A DNA stretch of 64,000 bases from a virus. This document shows, in pieces, positions 7,811-16,995 of this stretch. The stretch lies in IMG/VR virus record IMGVR_UViG_3300025039_000014, positions 40,760 through 104,759 of that record. One strand, 5' to 3'. Position 1 is the first letter of the stretch. Each line of letters opens with the position of its first letter. The notes under the pieces were generated by a model that did not search any database, was not told the DNA's origin, and saw only the letters and a program-made list of their open reading frames with translations. Made by a program: the position numbers and the translations under genes.

Positions 7811-7879
7811 GGGTCTCTCCCGCTCAGGCTAAGGGTCTCTCTTCGCCAGGCTACCGAGGGGTCTTTTTCTCGCAGGCTA
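7811..7879 (+). repeat. GGGTCT-N8-CAGGCTA repeats, copies 5-7
   Basis: Three 21-bp units at 7811-7831, 7833-7853 and 7859-7879. The outer GGGTCT and CAGGCTA are identical in all three, while the eight central pyrimidine-rich bases vary. Confidence 0.8.
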
Positions 7880-8304
7880 CCAGCACTCACCAAAACGACT
7901 CACCGTGGTGGAAATCTCCCATAAAGCGCCATCTGACGGGTCGACCAGGATCTCACTGTGGTCCTCTCACCGGGGGTGACGTGTCGAACTCGCCCTGCCG
8001 CTCACTGACCTTGAGAGCGTGATTCCCGCCCTACCACTGCCAGTGTCACCCGCTCGCCTGCACACCACGGTCACAGCCACCCAGAATCGCCCCAGGAGCC
8101 ATTCTCCACTCGGAACCGGGCTTGGTGCTGTCTTGCCATGGGGAAAGGGAGACGGGGCTGTCTGGGGCTCGTCTGACCGAGGGTAACGCTGACCAGCACC
8201 AGGATTGACTGCCGGGATGACGAATTGACGGTGATCGCCACGCAACCGACTCACCATGGGGAAAGGGAAACGGGTCCGGTGAGAATCCGGGTGCCACGGT
8301 CACA

Positions 8305-8427
8305 GGGAAAGGCTGGCGATCCACTGCTCTCGGTGAGAACCAAGGTCACTGGGAACGGGAAAGGCTGGCGATCCAACCGGGAACGGGAAAGGCTGGCTTT
8401 GCATTTTTGGGAAAGGCTGGCGATCCA
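8305..8427 (+). repeat. GGGAAAGGCTGGCGATCCA repeats, four copies
   Basis: Three identical 19-bp copies lie at 8305-8323, 8357-8375 and 8409-8427, plus a 13-bp core at 8385-8397. Diverged relatives sit at 3845-3868 and 3891-3916. They are unevenly spaced (52, 28 and 24 bp), so this is not a simple tandem array and not a CRISPR. Confidence 0.9.
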
Positions 8428-8846
8428 TAGACCGTGGTGGATAGCCGTGGTGCGGGGTGCTGCCAGCCGCGATTTTTGGCGGCGGCGACGTTGCCACGAC
8501 GGGTTTTTGCCGCTGGTTACTTTGCCACCCAACGATTTTGTGGCTAACGACTTGGTGATGTTTTCGCCAGCCTGCTAATGATTAGCCACCCAATCGTTTC
8601 TTTGCTGGTCAATCCTCCGGTTCGTTCGCGTCATATCCATTAGCAGCATACGCGTTAATTCTAAGCGTGATTTGCTCGGGGAAATCAATCTTTTTTTGGT
8701 CAAATTCCCTCATAGCGGGAATTTATAGGGTGTTTACGCGTCATAGTTTTATTTGTGTTTACGCGTTAACAGTAAATCGATAATCTGGATACGTGCTCAA
8801 GACGAAGCACACAAAAAAAAGTCTCTCTCTCATTAAGGAAATCATC

Positions 8847-9479
8847 ATGAAAATCACAGCTAACGATCGCACTATTGCTACTAACTCCAACGAAAAGAAA
8901 GTTTCGTTGTCTGAAAAATTCAATCTTGTCAAGACGCACGTTTCTTCTCTTGCTATCACGTCTAAGCAAACGAAGATTAAGGAGACGCAAAGCGCAATTA
9001 TCGACGCATCCAAAAAGCGCGTCGAGAACTACGAAGCGAAAGCGCAGCGCAACGAAACAGACTATCGCGAATTAACAGTCGAAGTGACTCACGCAAAATA
9101 TAACGCGTCGTTGCTCGACTTGGACGCAAAAGCGATGAAATACACTATCGACAAGAACATCAATCTCGCATCCGCTGTTAATGAGTCGCGCGAATATAAG
9201 AAACGTCTCAAGTCGTTTTTGGAAGCGTGCGCGAACAACGACGCATCCAAACTCGACAAAGCGCTAGCGAAGCTACAAGCGCACATGAAAGCGTCCAGCG
9301 CATCCGCTATCACTGTCGCGCAAGTCGCGACAATCATGGAACACAGCACGACGACGCAAGCGAGCTACTTTAAGAAATTCGCGACAATCCTCGGAGTTGT
9401 ATCGTCCGAACGCTCTAATCAGTCTCCTATGACAATCAATAAAGAAAGCGATGTTTATAAAGACTTCGTTTCACTCTAA
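8847..9479 (+). CDS. Unknown protein, 210 aa, foreign composition
   Basis: ATG 8847 is preceded by AAGGAAATC. The protein is Lys/Ala/Ser/Asn-rich, almost Gly-free (one Gly) and very probably helical or coiled-coil through residues 60-160. There is no signal peptide or membrane segment. Ala is never encoded by GCC, unlike neighbouring genes. A terminator follows at 9493-9516. I do not recognise the family. Codon use and the lack of GGC mark it as transferred together with the 9545 gene. Confidence 0.8.
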   Translation: MKITANDRTIATNSNEKKVSLSEKFNLVKTHVSSLAITSKQTKIKETQSAIIDASKKRVENYEAKAQRNETDYRELTVEVTHAKYNASLLDLDAKAMKYTIDKNINLASAVNESREYKKRLKSFLEACANNDASKLDKALAKLQAHMKASSASAITVAQVATIMEHSTTTQASYFKKFATILGVVSSERSNQSPMTINKESDVYKDFVSL

Positions 9480-9492
9480 TTGATCGACACAT

Positions 9493-9516
9493 AAGCGCAC
9501 TCCTTAGAGTGCGCTT
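9493..9516 (+). terminator. Intrinsic terminator
   Basis: A 10-bp stem AAGCGCACTC/GAGTGCGCTT with loop CTTA, followed by TCTC. The U-run is weak, but the stem is long. Confidence 0.75.
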
Positions 9517-9544
9517 TCTCACTGGATTCCGAGGACAATTCGAC

Positions 9545-9850
9545 ATGATTAAATTCATTATCCGCAATAACACAAAGCGCTTTTACAATGCGCACGCTGT
9601 CGCGCAAGTCGACGCGCAGATGATAAACACTCGCATCGTCTACTTCGTTCGCGCTGGATATATCATCGACACGAAAGCGCATCCATCATGCGCAGACTTT
9701 GAGCGTCAGCACGTCGCAACATATGCGACACGACAGGATGCGGAACACGCAGCGTATGACGCAATTGACGGAATCGCTAACGAAGTCGACTTCGACGTGA
9801 TCGAAGCGTATTTTTATCGCTATCATGTCCAGCAATTCAAAGCAGCGTAG
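9545..9850 (+). CDS. Unknown protein, 101 aa, foreign composition
   Basis: ATG 9545 is preceded by GAGGACAATT. The sequence opens MIKFIIRNNTKRFYNAH and ends with an aromatic helix (FDVIEAYFYRYHVQQF). It looks like a small soluble alpha/beta protein. It shares the GGC-free, GCGC-rich composition of the 8847 gene and lies 28 bp after that gene's terminator. No family was recognised. Confidence 0.72.
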   Translation: MIKFIIRNNTKRFYNAHAVAQVDAQMINTRIVYFVRAGYIIDTKAHPSCADFERQHVATYATRQDAEHAAYDAIDGIANEVDFDVIEAYFYRYHVQQFKAA

Positions 9851-10304
9851 CGCGTCCAGCAGCGCGCAGAGAGCGCGTTAACGTCAATCCGCTGTCATGA
9901 TATGGATTCGATGTTAGCGCGTCTCTGAGGACGAAATAGAGCGATTGAGGATTAGCTAATGAAAGCGAGGACGATGGAGACATTAGGACGACATGAATTA
10001 GCAAAGTCTTAGAAATTCCCGACTTAGTGGCTGGGCATAGCCGCCTCAATTTCCCATTCCCGGCACTCCCCTTATACCACCAGGCCCCAGCCCCAGAGCC
10101 CCGCCCTTATACCACCGGCTACGAGTTCCCCGCGTCCCAAGCGTCCCCGCATCCCGAGTCCGACCGCCTGCCGTGAATCACCGAGCCCCATCGCCACCCC
10201 TGACCGACGTGAACCCGTGCCTTATACGACCGCGACCACCCGGCGTTGCCGGCAGTCTCAGCCCGCTCACAAGCCCTGGGCGTTGCCAGGGCTCCAAGTC
10301 GACC
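9851..10304. other. Non-coding region with CCTTATACCACC repeats
   Basis: No credible gene is seen. After 10027 the + strand becomes very C-rich. CCTTATACCACC occurs at 10070-10081 and 10105-10116, with a one-base variant at 10220-10231. A GC hairpin (GCCCTGG/CCAGGGC, around 10272-10292) lies just beyond the stop of the leftward 10305 gene and may end its transcript, though it lacks a U-run. Confidence 0.5.
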
Positions 10305-10751
10305 CTAGCTCCCTTCTCTAACGATCTTTTGAGGCGTAATTCCGCACCAGGTGTTCAAGCCCACCAAGTCTGCAAGCTCTTCTGCCGTCGACTCGCAGGC
10401 TTTCACAGAGGTCGTGGACTTGATCGAAACGTAGCTACCCATGAAGGTGATCGACGTCGGGGTAGCTTTGCTCAAATCTTCGTTCATATCTGGCAGCACG
10501 ACAGCCTCTGTCTTGACGCAGCGAAACTCTGCGTCCGCGTTAGGCCCTTTCACATCGCCAACTACCTCGGAAAGCTTGGTCGCAATCTCGACGCAATAAT
10601 CCTCGTCATCCGCGATTTTATCGCCCTGCAAAACCACGTTGATAGGTGGCGTATCGTCAAAAGCGTGGTGCCCTACTATTGTCCATCGAAAATCGGCAAG
10701 CGCCGTCGATGAAAAGAGCAAGGTGCTCGCGGCGATTAAAAACAACTTCAT
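10305..10751 (-). CDS. Secreted protein of unknown function, 148 aa
   Basis: A clear signal peptide (MKLFLIAASTLLFSSTALA, then DFRW) follows AGGGGAAATC on the minus strand. The mature part has four Cys (DYCVEIAT, FRCVKTE, VKACEST, TWCGITP), as expected for a small disulfide-bonded periplasmic protein. It is divergent from serS, with 145 bp between them. No family was recognised. Together with 5910-6290 it makes two exported products in the left arm, suggesting lysogenic-conversion genes. Confidence 0.78.
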   Translation of the reverse strand: MKLFLIAASTLLFSSTALADFRWTIVGHHAFDDTPPINVVLQGDKIADDEDYCVEIATKLSEVVGDVKGPNADAEFRCVKTEAVVLPDMNEDLSKATPTSITFMGSYVSIKSTTSVKACESTAEELADLVGLNTWCGITPQKIVREGS

Positions 10752-10851
10752 GATTTCCCCTTTGTCATGACTCGGCTAATCGGCCGGCACTTCTGTGTTA
10801 TCGGCTGAAACCTAGAATTCTGCTGTTTGCTCGATAGTCCCCCCACGCTGA

Positions 10852-12174
<1,323 letters not shown>

Positions 12175-12240
12175 TTTGGTCTGTGCGCCTGAGTGATCGG
12201 GCGCTTTTCACGTTGCGACGTGTAAGGGTTTCGCCCTATA

Positions 12241-12260
12241 GTAAGTAAATACTTACTTAC
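12241..12260. promoter_or_regulatory. Palindromic operator-like site 4
   Basis: GTAAGTAAATACTTACTTAC. TATAGT (12237-12242) overlaps its left edge and TTGCGA lies 18 bp further upstream (12213-12218), a plausible promoter whose -10 would be covered by a bound protein. Confidence 0.85.
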
Positions 12261-12277
12261 TGCAAGGTAATCTGCGC

Positions 12278-12667
12278 ATGGCCACTCTCTTCTCGAAATC
12301 CCCGGTTGCTGATCAGCACGCCAAGACCGCTTTTGATCATGCCGACAAGGCTATTGCCTCGCTCACCAACGCTCACACAAGCGCCGTGGAGGAAATGGCA
12401 ACGATCGAAAGTCAGATCGCCGCCCTCGAGGATCGCCGCGCAGAGTTGACCGTGCGTCGTGACAATATCGGTCGAGTCATCGAGTCGCTGGATAACAGCC
12501 TGTTCTTCCAGATGATTCAGGGCGAGGTTTACTCCACGACCAAGACGCCGTTCGATTTTGTGCCTCCGACGAAACCGGTCAAGCCTATCGACCCGTCCGC
12601 AGACCCGATTGGACCGACGCCAGAAGTTCGTCTCTACACCGACGCCACGATGACCAAGGAGCTCTGA
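12278..12667 (+). CDS. Coiled-coil hypothetical protein, 129 aa
   Basis: The ATG lies 17 bp after palindrome 4. Residues ~15-85 are a helical coiled coil (SAVEEMATIESQIAALEDRR); the C-terminal 40 residues are Pro-rich. No family was recognised. It is the first gene of a two-gene unit that ends at the terminator at 12912-12936. TATAGT/TTGCGA at the palindrome is the best promoter candidate in the window. Confidence 0.75.
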   Translation: MATLFSKSPVADQHAKTAFDHADKAIASLTNAHTSAVEEMATIESQIAALEDRRAELTVRRDNIGRVIESLDNSLFFQMIQGEVYSTTKTPFDFVPPTKPVKPIDPSADPIGPTPEVRLYTDATMTKEL

Positions 12668-12669
12668 TC

Positions 12670-12867
12670 ATGCGCACCCTGCTCCAAGCCATCGGCCTGT
12701 TCTTCCTGTGCCTTAACGCCGTCGTGTTGATTGGAGGCTACTTCCTGATCATGCATTTCGGATGGGGCTTGTCTGTCCAGAACTGGAACTGGATCGTGAT
12801 GGGTCCGATCTCGATCATGATCCTGTCCCTGATCTTCAAGACAATCGGGAAAGCCCTGTCGAGATAA
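12670..12867 (+). CDS. Small membrane protein, 65 aa
   Basis: It starts 2 bp after the preceding stop. There are two hydrophobic segments, at about residues 5-30 (QAIGLFFLCLNAVVLIGGYF) and 39-57 (NWIVMGPISIMILSLIF), with a basic tail (KTIGKALSR). Likely a two-pass inner-membrane protein. No family was recognised. A bidirectional terminator follows. Confidence 0.7.
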   Translation: MRTLLQAIGLFFLCLNAVVLIGGYFLIMHFGWGLSVQNWNWIVMGPISIMILSLIFKTIGKALSR

Positions 12868-12911
12868 TATCGAGACAAAGAATCCCCAGCAGAGTTATTA
12901 ACCTGCTAAAG

Positions 12912-12936
12912 AAAAAGGCGCCTTGTGCGCCTTTTT
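12912..12936. terminator. Bidirectional intrinsic terminator
   Basis: AAAAAGGCGC/GCGCCTTTTT with a 5-base loop. A/T tracts on both sides serve the convergent 12670 (+) and 12936 (-) genes. Confidence 0.92.
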
Positions 12937-13304
12937 CATTCCTTGGCGTTGTCGCTGCCTGGATCGTTTTCTTTACTCTCTGACTCGCCGTTTTGGGCGC
13001 GGGTGATCTCGCTAAGCAGCTGGCGCACGCGGTCAACCGTCAAGTTTCGCTCGGGCACGACGGTCGACGTATTCATTCGACGAGTCTGGCTCTGCCGGCG
13101 CTTCTCTGCCAGCAACCGCTTCTTCTCAAGCATCTTCTCATTGAGCATTTTGAGCGCGGTATCGTGACTAATGTGGCGGAGTAGTTCGGACACCACCACC
13201 TCGTTGGTCAGCCCGGTGGCCACTGCCAGCTTGCGCAGGTTCTCATGCGCCTTGGGCTCAAGTTTCAGATTGACGGCAATCTGTTTCGAATCGTTGGTGA
13301 TCAT
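12936..13304 (-). CDS. Ribbon-helix-helix-like DNA-binding protein, 122 aa
   Basis: Residues ~7-45 read as a strand then two helices (KQIAVNLKLEPKAHENLRKL, then a turn at TGLTNEVVVSELL), the layout of Arc/CopG/MetJ-type dimeric repressors. This is followed by a basic coiled helix and an acidic, Ser/Asn-rich tail. It lies downstream of the 13319 helicase gene in the same direction, with 14 bp between them, so both are under palindrome 5. Because RHH dimers bind short inverted or tandem repeats, it is one candidate for the protein that reads the 20-bp palindromes. The family call is by pattern only. Confidence 0.55.
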   Translation of the reverse strand: MITNDSKQIAVNLKLEPKAHENLRKLAVATGLTNEVVVSELLRHISHDTALKMLNEKMLEKKRLLAEKRRQSQTRRMNTSTVVPERNLTVDRVRQLLSEITRAQNGESESKENDPGSDNAKE

Positions 13305-13318
13305 TCCTACGTCTCTAA

Positions 13319-14917
13319 CTAGCCGGTTGTTATACCCATCGTCCCGAGATCGAAATCCCGAGGACCATAGACGATATTCTCGTTGAATCCCGGTGTGTTC
13401 TGGACGATCGCTAACCGCTCAAGCGAGTGTTGCCGCAAGTGGTTGTTCGACTGATCAATAAAGTCGATGATCAGCGCCACGTTGGCACCCTGCTTCTTCG
13501 CCCGCAGTCCGCGACCGATACGTTGTCTCAGTGCTACTTCTGCCTTCCCACCACCGGCCAGGATCACGCACCCTACCGCTGGCACGTCCACACCGACATC
13601 CATGATCGTCGAGCCAATCAGCACTTGGGTATTGCCGTCACGGAGATCGTTGAGCGCATCTTGCCGAGTCTGCTTCGATGATTCGCCGAAGACGAAATTA
13701 ACCCGAAGGCCGGCTTCGGACATACGTTTTTCGAGCAGTCGCCCGTGCGCCTTCTGGAGCACCAAGAGCATGACGGGTAAACCGAGCTCGGCAGCACGCA
13801 AAGCCTCCTTCACAATTAAGGCATTGCGCGTAGCGTTATATATGATGCCGAGCTTATACGCTCGCTGCCATCCGGTGCCATTCCCCAGCACCGTGCTTTT
13901 CACACCAGTCTCATTCATCTGTTTCAGGCCGAGCCTGTCGGGACTATAACCGACGGTGTGATATCGAAAATAGGGGCGCGCCAAAACACCGCGCTCGATG
14001 AGCTCTTTTTCGGTAACGCGAGCCATGACCGGACCCGTGCAAGCCAGCAGTCGCATGTTGGCTTCCTGGTCGTCCTTCATGAACGGTGTCGCTGTCAGCG
14101 CGAGTCTGAAATGCGCGTTGCGACAGGCATCCATGATGGCGTAATACGAGTTGCCCGAGACCTCGTGCGCTTCTTCCAAGATCACGAATTCGACCATCTC
14201 CAGATATTTGAGCGTTGCTGCTCTGACCTTCGCCTGGCGTTCCTGTTCCGCTTTCGGCTTCGAACGATCCGGCTCCTTGAGCCGCTGCACCAGCGTCTGA
14301 ACCATTGCCACCGTGACGGCACGACGCGGCGCGAACTCGCCGTCTCCAATGACGCCGACCTGCTTGCCCTTGAAGAACGTATCGCCGTTGTCCAACTGGA
14401 ACGTGAACGATTCTTCGAAGGCTCTCTGCATCTGATACATCAGCACAAATCGGGTGGTGATGAACAGCGTCGGCCGGCGAATCCTCGAGACCGCCATGTT
14501 GGCCACCCGACTCTTGCCGCCACCCGTCGCGATCTGCGCGATCCCCGCCCCTTCCCGCACTAGCGTGCGCACGACCTTCGGCTGGTAGTCGTATTGAGCG
14601 GTGTAGCCGAAACCGTCGATTCGAGGCATGTCCGGGCCGAGTGCTTCCGGCAGAGGCTTCTGGATCACCTGGGGCACAAAACCGCGTTTCTTGAGCTCTG
14701 CGCACAGCGGCTTGGTGAATCCCGCCGGGAACGTCGCATTACCCCATTCGAAAAACGTCGAGACGCCATCCCAGTCGTCGTTCCTGGCAGCGTATGAGTA
14801 TTCCGATCCGGCTGACTTATACGAGGTCAAGGATTGGACAATTTCTTTCACCTTGACGCTGTCGTCGACCAGCTTGGCGACCCTGGCATTACGGGCGATT
14901 CGAATGATCTGCCCCAT
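13319..14917 (-). CDS. Superfamily 2 DNA/RNA helicase (UvsW/RecG-style)
   Basis: A 532-residue ATP-dependent helicase. Motif I is ATGGGKS (about residue 140), motif II is LEEAHE in place of DEAH (about 257), motif III is LTATP, and the second RecA-like domain ends with the arginine-rich motif VI (RQRIGRGLR). The ~110-residue N-terminus resembles the UvsW/DEAD-box phage helicases that handle branched or invading DNA, suggesting a role in recombination-dependent replication or repair. It is leftward, with palindrome 5 located 39 bp upstream of the start, and is co-directional with the RHH-like gene. Confidence 0.88.
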   Translation of the reverse strand: MGQIIRIARNARVAKLVDDSVKVKEIVQSLTSYKSAGSEYSYAARNDDWDGVSTFFEWGNATFPAGFTKPLCAELKKRGFVPQVIQKPLPEALGPDMPRIDGFGYTAQYDYQPKVVRTLVREGAGIAQIATGGGKSRVANMAVSRIRRPTLFITTRFVLMYQMQRAFEESFTFQLDNGDTFFKGKQVGVIGDGEFAPRRAVTVAMVQTLVQRLKEPDRSKPKAEQERQAKVRAATLKYLEMVEFVILEEAHEVSGNSYYAIMDACRNAHFRLALTATPFMKDDQEANMRLLACTGPVMARVTEKELIERGVLARPYFRYHTVGYSPDRLGLKQMNETGVKSTVLGNGTGWQRAYKLGIIYNATRNALIVKEALRAAELGLPVMLLVLQKAHGRLLEKRMSEAGLRVNFVFGESSKQTRQDALNDLRDGNTQVLIGSTIMDVGVDVPAVGCVILAGGGKAEVALRQRIGRGLRAKKQGANVALIIDFIDQSNNHLRQHSLERLAIVQNTPGFNENIVYGPRDFDLGTMGITTG

Positions 14918-14955
14918 GTGATTGCTCTCCGTGTGGCGATTGCCTTACACTGCCT

Positions 14956-14975
14956 GTAAGTAAGTGCTTACTTAC
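14956..14975. promoter_or_regulatory. Palindromic operator-like site 5
   Basis: GTAAGTAAGTGCTTACTTAC, a perfect consensus copy in the 110-bp gap between the leftward helicase and the rightward ParB-like operon. It could control both. A partial second site (GTAAGTATAAGTG) lies at 15003-15015. Confidence 0.88.
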
Positions 14976-15027
14976 CTTTAATGCGGGAAAAAATGTCCAC
15001 GCGTAAGTATAAGTGAAGACTAACACG

Positions 15028-15693
15028 ATGAGCGAAATCCAGAAAGTAGACCCTCGGGAACTCCGCAAAAATTCTTGGAATACCAACAAGATGACGGCGG
15101 AAAACGAGGAAAAGCTGAGAACCAGCGTCCGGCGCAATGGCTTGCTCGGCGTGGTGCTGGTTCGAGAGCTGAAAGACGGCTCTATGGAGATCGTCGGCGG
15201 CGAACACCGCGTCGATATCGCTATCGAGGACGGTCAGTCAACGGTCAACGTCCAAAACCTGGGCAAGATCAGCGATGCTCGCGCCAAGGAAATGATGCTG
15301 CTGGACAACGGCCGCTACGGACAGGATGACCCATTCGAACTGGCCGGCATTCTGGACGAGCTCGCCGCCGGCGGCGACGTGGATCTCTCCACCTTCATGC
15401 CCTTCGCCAGCGAGGACATGGACAAGCTGCTAAGCACCACCGACATCGACCTCGACAGTCTCGATTACCTCGACGAGCCGGACTACACCGGCGTCGAAGT
15501 CACCACCGAGAAGCGTGAGTCGAAAGTCCAGTCGCATCAGGTGCTGCGCTTCAAGGTCACGATGGACGACGCCGCGGCCGTGAAGCGCGTGATCGACAAG
15601 ATCATGGAGTCACGGGGCTTCACCGAAGAGGACTCGCTGACCAACGCCGGTGATGCCCTGGTCTACCTGGCGGGGGAATACGCCAATGAGTAA
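15028..15693 (+). CDS. ParB-like nuclease-domain protein 1
   Basis: Residues ~4-110 fit the ParB/Srx N-terminal fold: VDPRELRKNSWNTNKM, then LLGVVLVREL, then the signature IVGGEHRVDIA (G-E-H-R at 58-61), which in ParB binds CTP or nucleotide phosphates. The C-terminal ~100 residues (SFDYLDEPDYTGVE-like acidic stretch) are of unknown type; no classical ParB helix-turn-helix is seen. I chose ATG 15028 over GTG 15013. It is the first gene of a six-gene operon with overlapping ends. There is no ParA partner, so plasmid-style partition is unlikely. Confidence 0.82.
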   Translation: MSEIQKVDPRELRKNSWNTNKMTAENEEKLRTSVRRNGLLGVVLVRELKDGSMEIVGGEHRVDIAIEDGQSTVNVQNLGKISDARAKEMMLLDNGRYGQDDPFELAGILDELAAGGDVDLSTFMPFASEDMDKLLSTTDIDLDSLDYLDEPDYTGVEVTTEKRESKVQSHQVLRFKVTMDDAAAVKRVIDKIMESRGFTEEDSLTNAGDALVYLAGEYANE

Positions 15694-16360
15694 CGACCGC
15701 GGCGGCCAGGAGATCGTCTACCTCGATCCCAAGACCCTTATTCCCTACGAGAACAACGTCAAGCGCCACCCGCGCAAGCACATCGAGGCGCTGAAAGCTC
15801 TGATGCTGCGTCACGGCTTCTCGAAGGGAAACCCCATCCAGGTCGACCGCAACATGGTCATCATCGCTGGACACGGCCGCACGGAAGCCGCGTGCGAGCT
15901 TGAGATGCCGGTGGTGCCGGTTGTCATCCGTTCGGACCTGTCCGACGACGAGGTGAAGCGCTGGCGTCTGGAAGAGAACAAGTCGGTCTCCAACGACTAC
16001 GACGTGGTCGGCATGAAGGCCGAGATTGCCGATCTACTGGATCTCGATGGGCCGTTGGTCGGCTTCGACGAGAAAGAGTGGGCGGTGCTGACCGAAGACC
16101 TCACGGCTGACTTCGATGCCGACTCGATGATCGCCGATCTCGAGGCCGAGATGGAATCCGCCGCGAAGCATCACGACGAGACCACCGAGAAGGCTCGCAC
16201 CGAACAGGTGGCGATCACCGATCTTCTGGGATTCCGGCATGTGCCGGCGGCGCAGCAGCGCAAGATCGTCAAGTTCGTGGCGCGCCTCGAAGCTGAAACC
16301 GGCAAGACCGGCGCTGATGCCTTCCTGGCTCACATCGATCAGAGCGAGGGCGCGGCATGA
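15686..16360 (+). CDS. ParB-like nuclease-domain protein 2
   Basis: It overlaps the end of the first ParB-like gene by 8 bp. Residues 9-110 carry a second, different ParB-like domain: YLDPKTLIPYENNVKRHP, then IQVDRNMVIIAGHGRTEAA (G-H-G-R at 62-65) and LSDDEVKRWRLEENKS, a hallmark of phage ParB-N proteins. The C-terminal ~100 residues are helical with AITDLLGFRHVPAAQQRKIV, which may be a partner-binding tail. Two unlike ParB domains side by side suggest a heterodimer or a two-substrate enzyme. It ends in ATGA, shared with the ABC-ATPase start. Confidence 0.85.
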   Translation: MSNDRGGQEIVYLDPKTLIPYENNVKRHPRKHIEALKALMLRHGFSKGNPIQVDRNMVIIAGHGRTEAACELEMPVVPVVIRSDLSDDEVKRWRLEENKSVSNDYDVVGMKAEIADLLDLDGPLVGFDEKEWAVLTEDLTADFDADSMIADLEAEMESAAKHHDETTEKARTEQVAITDLLGFRHVPAAQQRKIVKFVARLEAETGKTGADAFLAHIDQSEGAA

Positions 16361-16995
16361 GCGACATCGTCATCGACAAGCGATTCAGCTCCCGCGTGAC
16401 GCGCACCGATCGTGTGCTCGAAGTGGCCGAAGCCTTCGGGCTGGGCCTTGAGGATCGCGAGTTCGTGATCTACGACCAGCTGTCCGTCCAGGTCGAGCGT
16501 GGTGATGTCGTCTACATCAACGGGCAGTCCGGTTCCGGCAAGTCGTTGGCGCTGCGCGAGATCGCTCGCCAGTTGGCCGACCAGGGCATGCGCGTCGCCA
16601 ACATCGACGAGATCGCCCTGGAAGACGTCCCGTTGATCGATCAGATCGGCACCGACACCAACGACGCGGTTCGCCTGCTGTCGCTGGCTGGGCTCAACGA
16701 TGCCTATCTGCTGGTGCGATCCCCTGCCGAGCTTTCCGATGGTCAGAAATATCGCTTCCGGCTGGCCAAGGTCATCGAGTCCGGCGCCGACGTGTGGGTC
16801 GCCGACGAGTTCTGCGCGGTCTTGGATCGCGAAACCGCAAAGGTCGTCTCGTTCAACGTCCAGCGCACGGCACGCAAGGCTGGCGCCACGGTGATCGTGG
16901 CCACCACCCATACCGACTTGGTAGAAGACCTCAAGCCAAGTCTGGTGATCGAGAAGTATTACAAGGCCAAAGTCAGCATGGAGAGACCCGCATGA
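16357..16995 (+). CDS. Stand-alone ABC-type ATPase
   Basis: 212 residues form one nucleotide-binding domain: Walker A GQSGSGKS (56-63), ABC signature LSDGQ (126-130, D for the second G), Walker B VWVADE (146-151) and H-loop TTHTD (H185). No membrane segment and no permease partner are encoded nearby, so this is not a transporter. ABC ATPases coupled to ParB-like and GNAT proteins occur in phage gene clusters proposed to modify DNA or protein; this is recalled, not searched. The start overlaps the previous stop (ATGA) and the end overlaps the next start (ATGA). Confidence 0.88.
   Translation: MSDIVIDKRFSSRVTRTDRVLEVAEAFGLGLEDREFVIYDQLSVQVERGDVVYINGQSGSGKSLALREIARQLADQGMRVANIDEIALEDVPLIDQIGTDTNDAVRLLSLAGLNDAYLLVRSPAELSDGQKYRFRLAKVIESGADVWVADEFCAVLDRETAKVVSFNVQRTARKAGATVIVATTHTDLVEDLKPSLVIEKYYKAKVSMERPA

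Larger units (their letters stand above)
7750..8846. other. Non-coding island with two repeat families
   Basis: No credible gene is seen on either strand. Three GGGTCT-N8-CAGGCTA repeats lie at 7811-7879 and four GGGAAAGGCTGGC repeats at 8305-8427. After about 8590 the sequence turns AT-richer and loses GGC and GCC. GTTTACGCGT occurs at 8732-8741 and 8757-8766, just before the 8847 gene, where it may be part of a promoter region. Confidence 0.5.
8586..10027. other. Compositional island without any GGC or GCC
   Basis: Reading every line, I find no GGC or GCC trinucleotide from 8586 to 10027, although the rest of the genome has one every few tens of bases. The island holds two genes (8847 and 9545) and AT-richer flanks full of GCGC and GACGC. 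This is consistent with acquisition from a source under strong avoidance of this trinucleotide. Confidence 0.8.

Noticed and set aside
8305-8427. Repeats with short spacers, possible CRISPR array
   Set aside because: Spacers are 33, 9 and 11 bases and one repeat is truncated; no cas genes are present. It is a repeat cluster, not CRISPR.
8225-8578. Open frames on both strands in the 7.75-8.85 kb island
   Set aside because: The products are repeat translations (WIASLS-type, RQPFP-type) without start sites or folded character.
13944-14705. Long frames antisense or out of frame to the helicase and other genes
   Set aside because: They are shadows of GC-rich coding DNA; the helicase frame carries the motifs.
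15028-16360. Plasmid partition system (ParB)
   Set aside because: There is no ParA and no parS-like array, the typical ParB helix-turn-helix is missing, and both proteins are coupled to ABC and GNAT genes.
16357-16995. ABC transporter component
   Set aside because: No permease or membrane segment is in the operon, and the partners are DNA/acyl-transfer type proteins.
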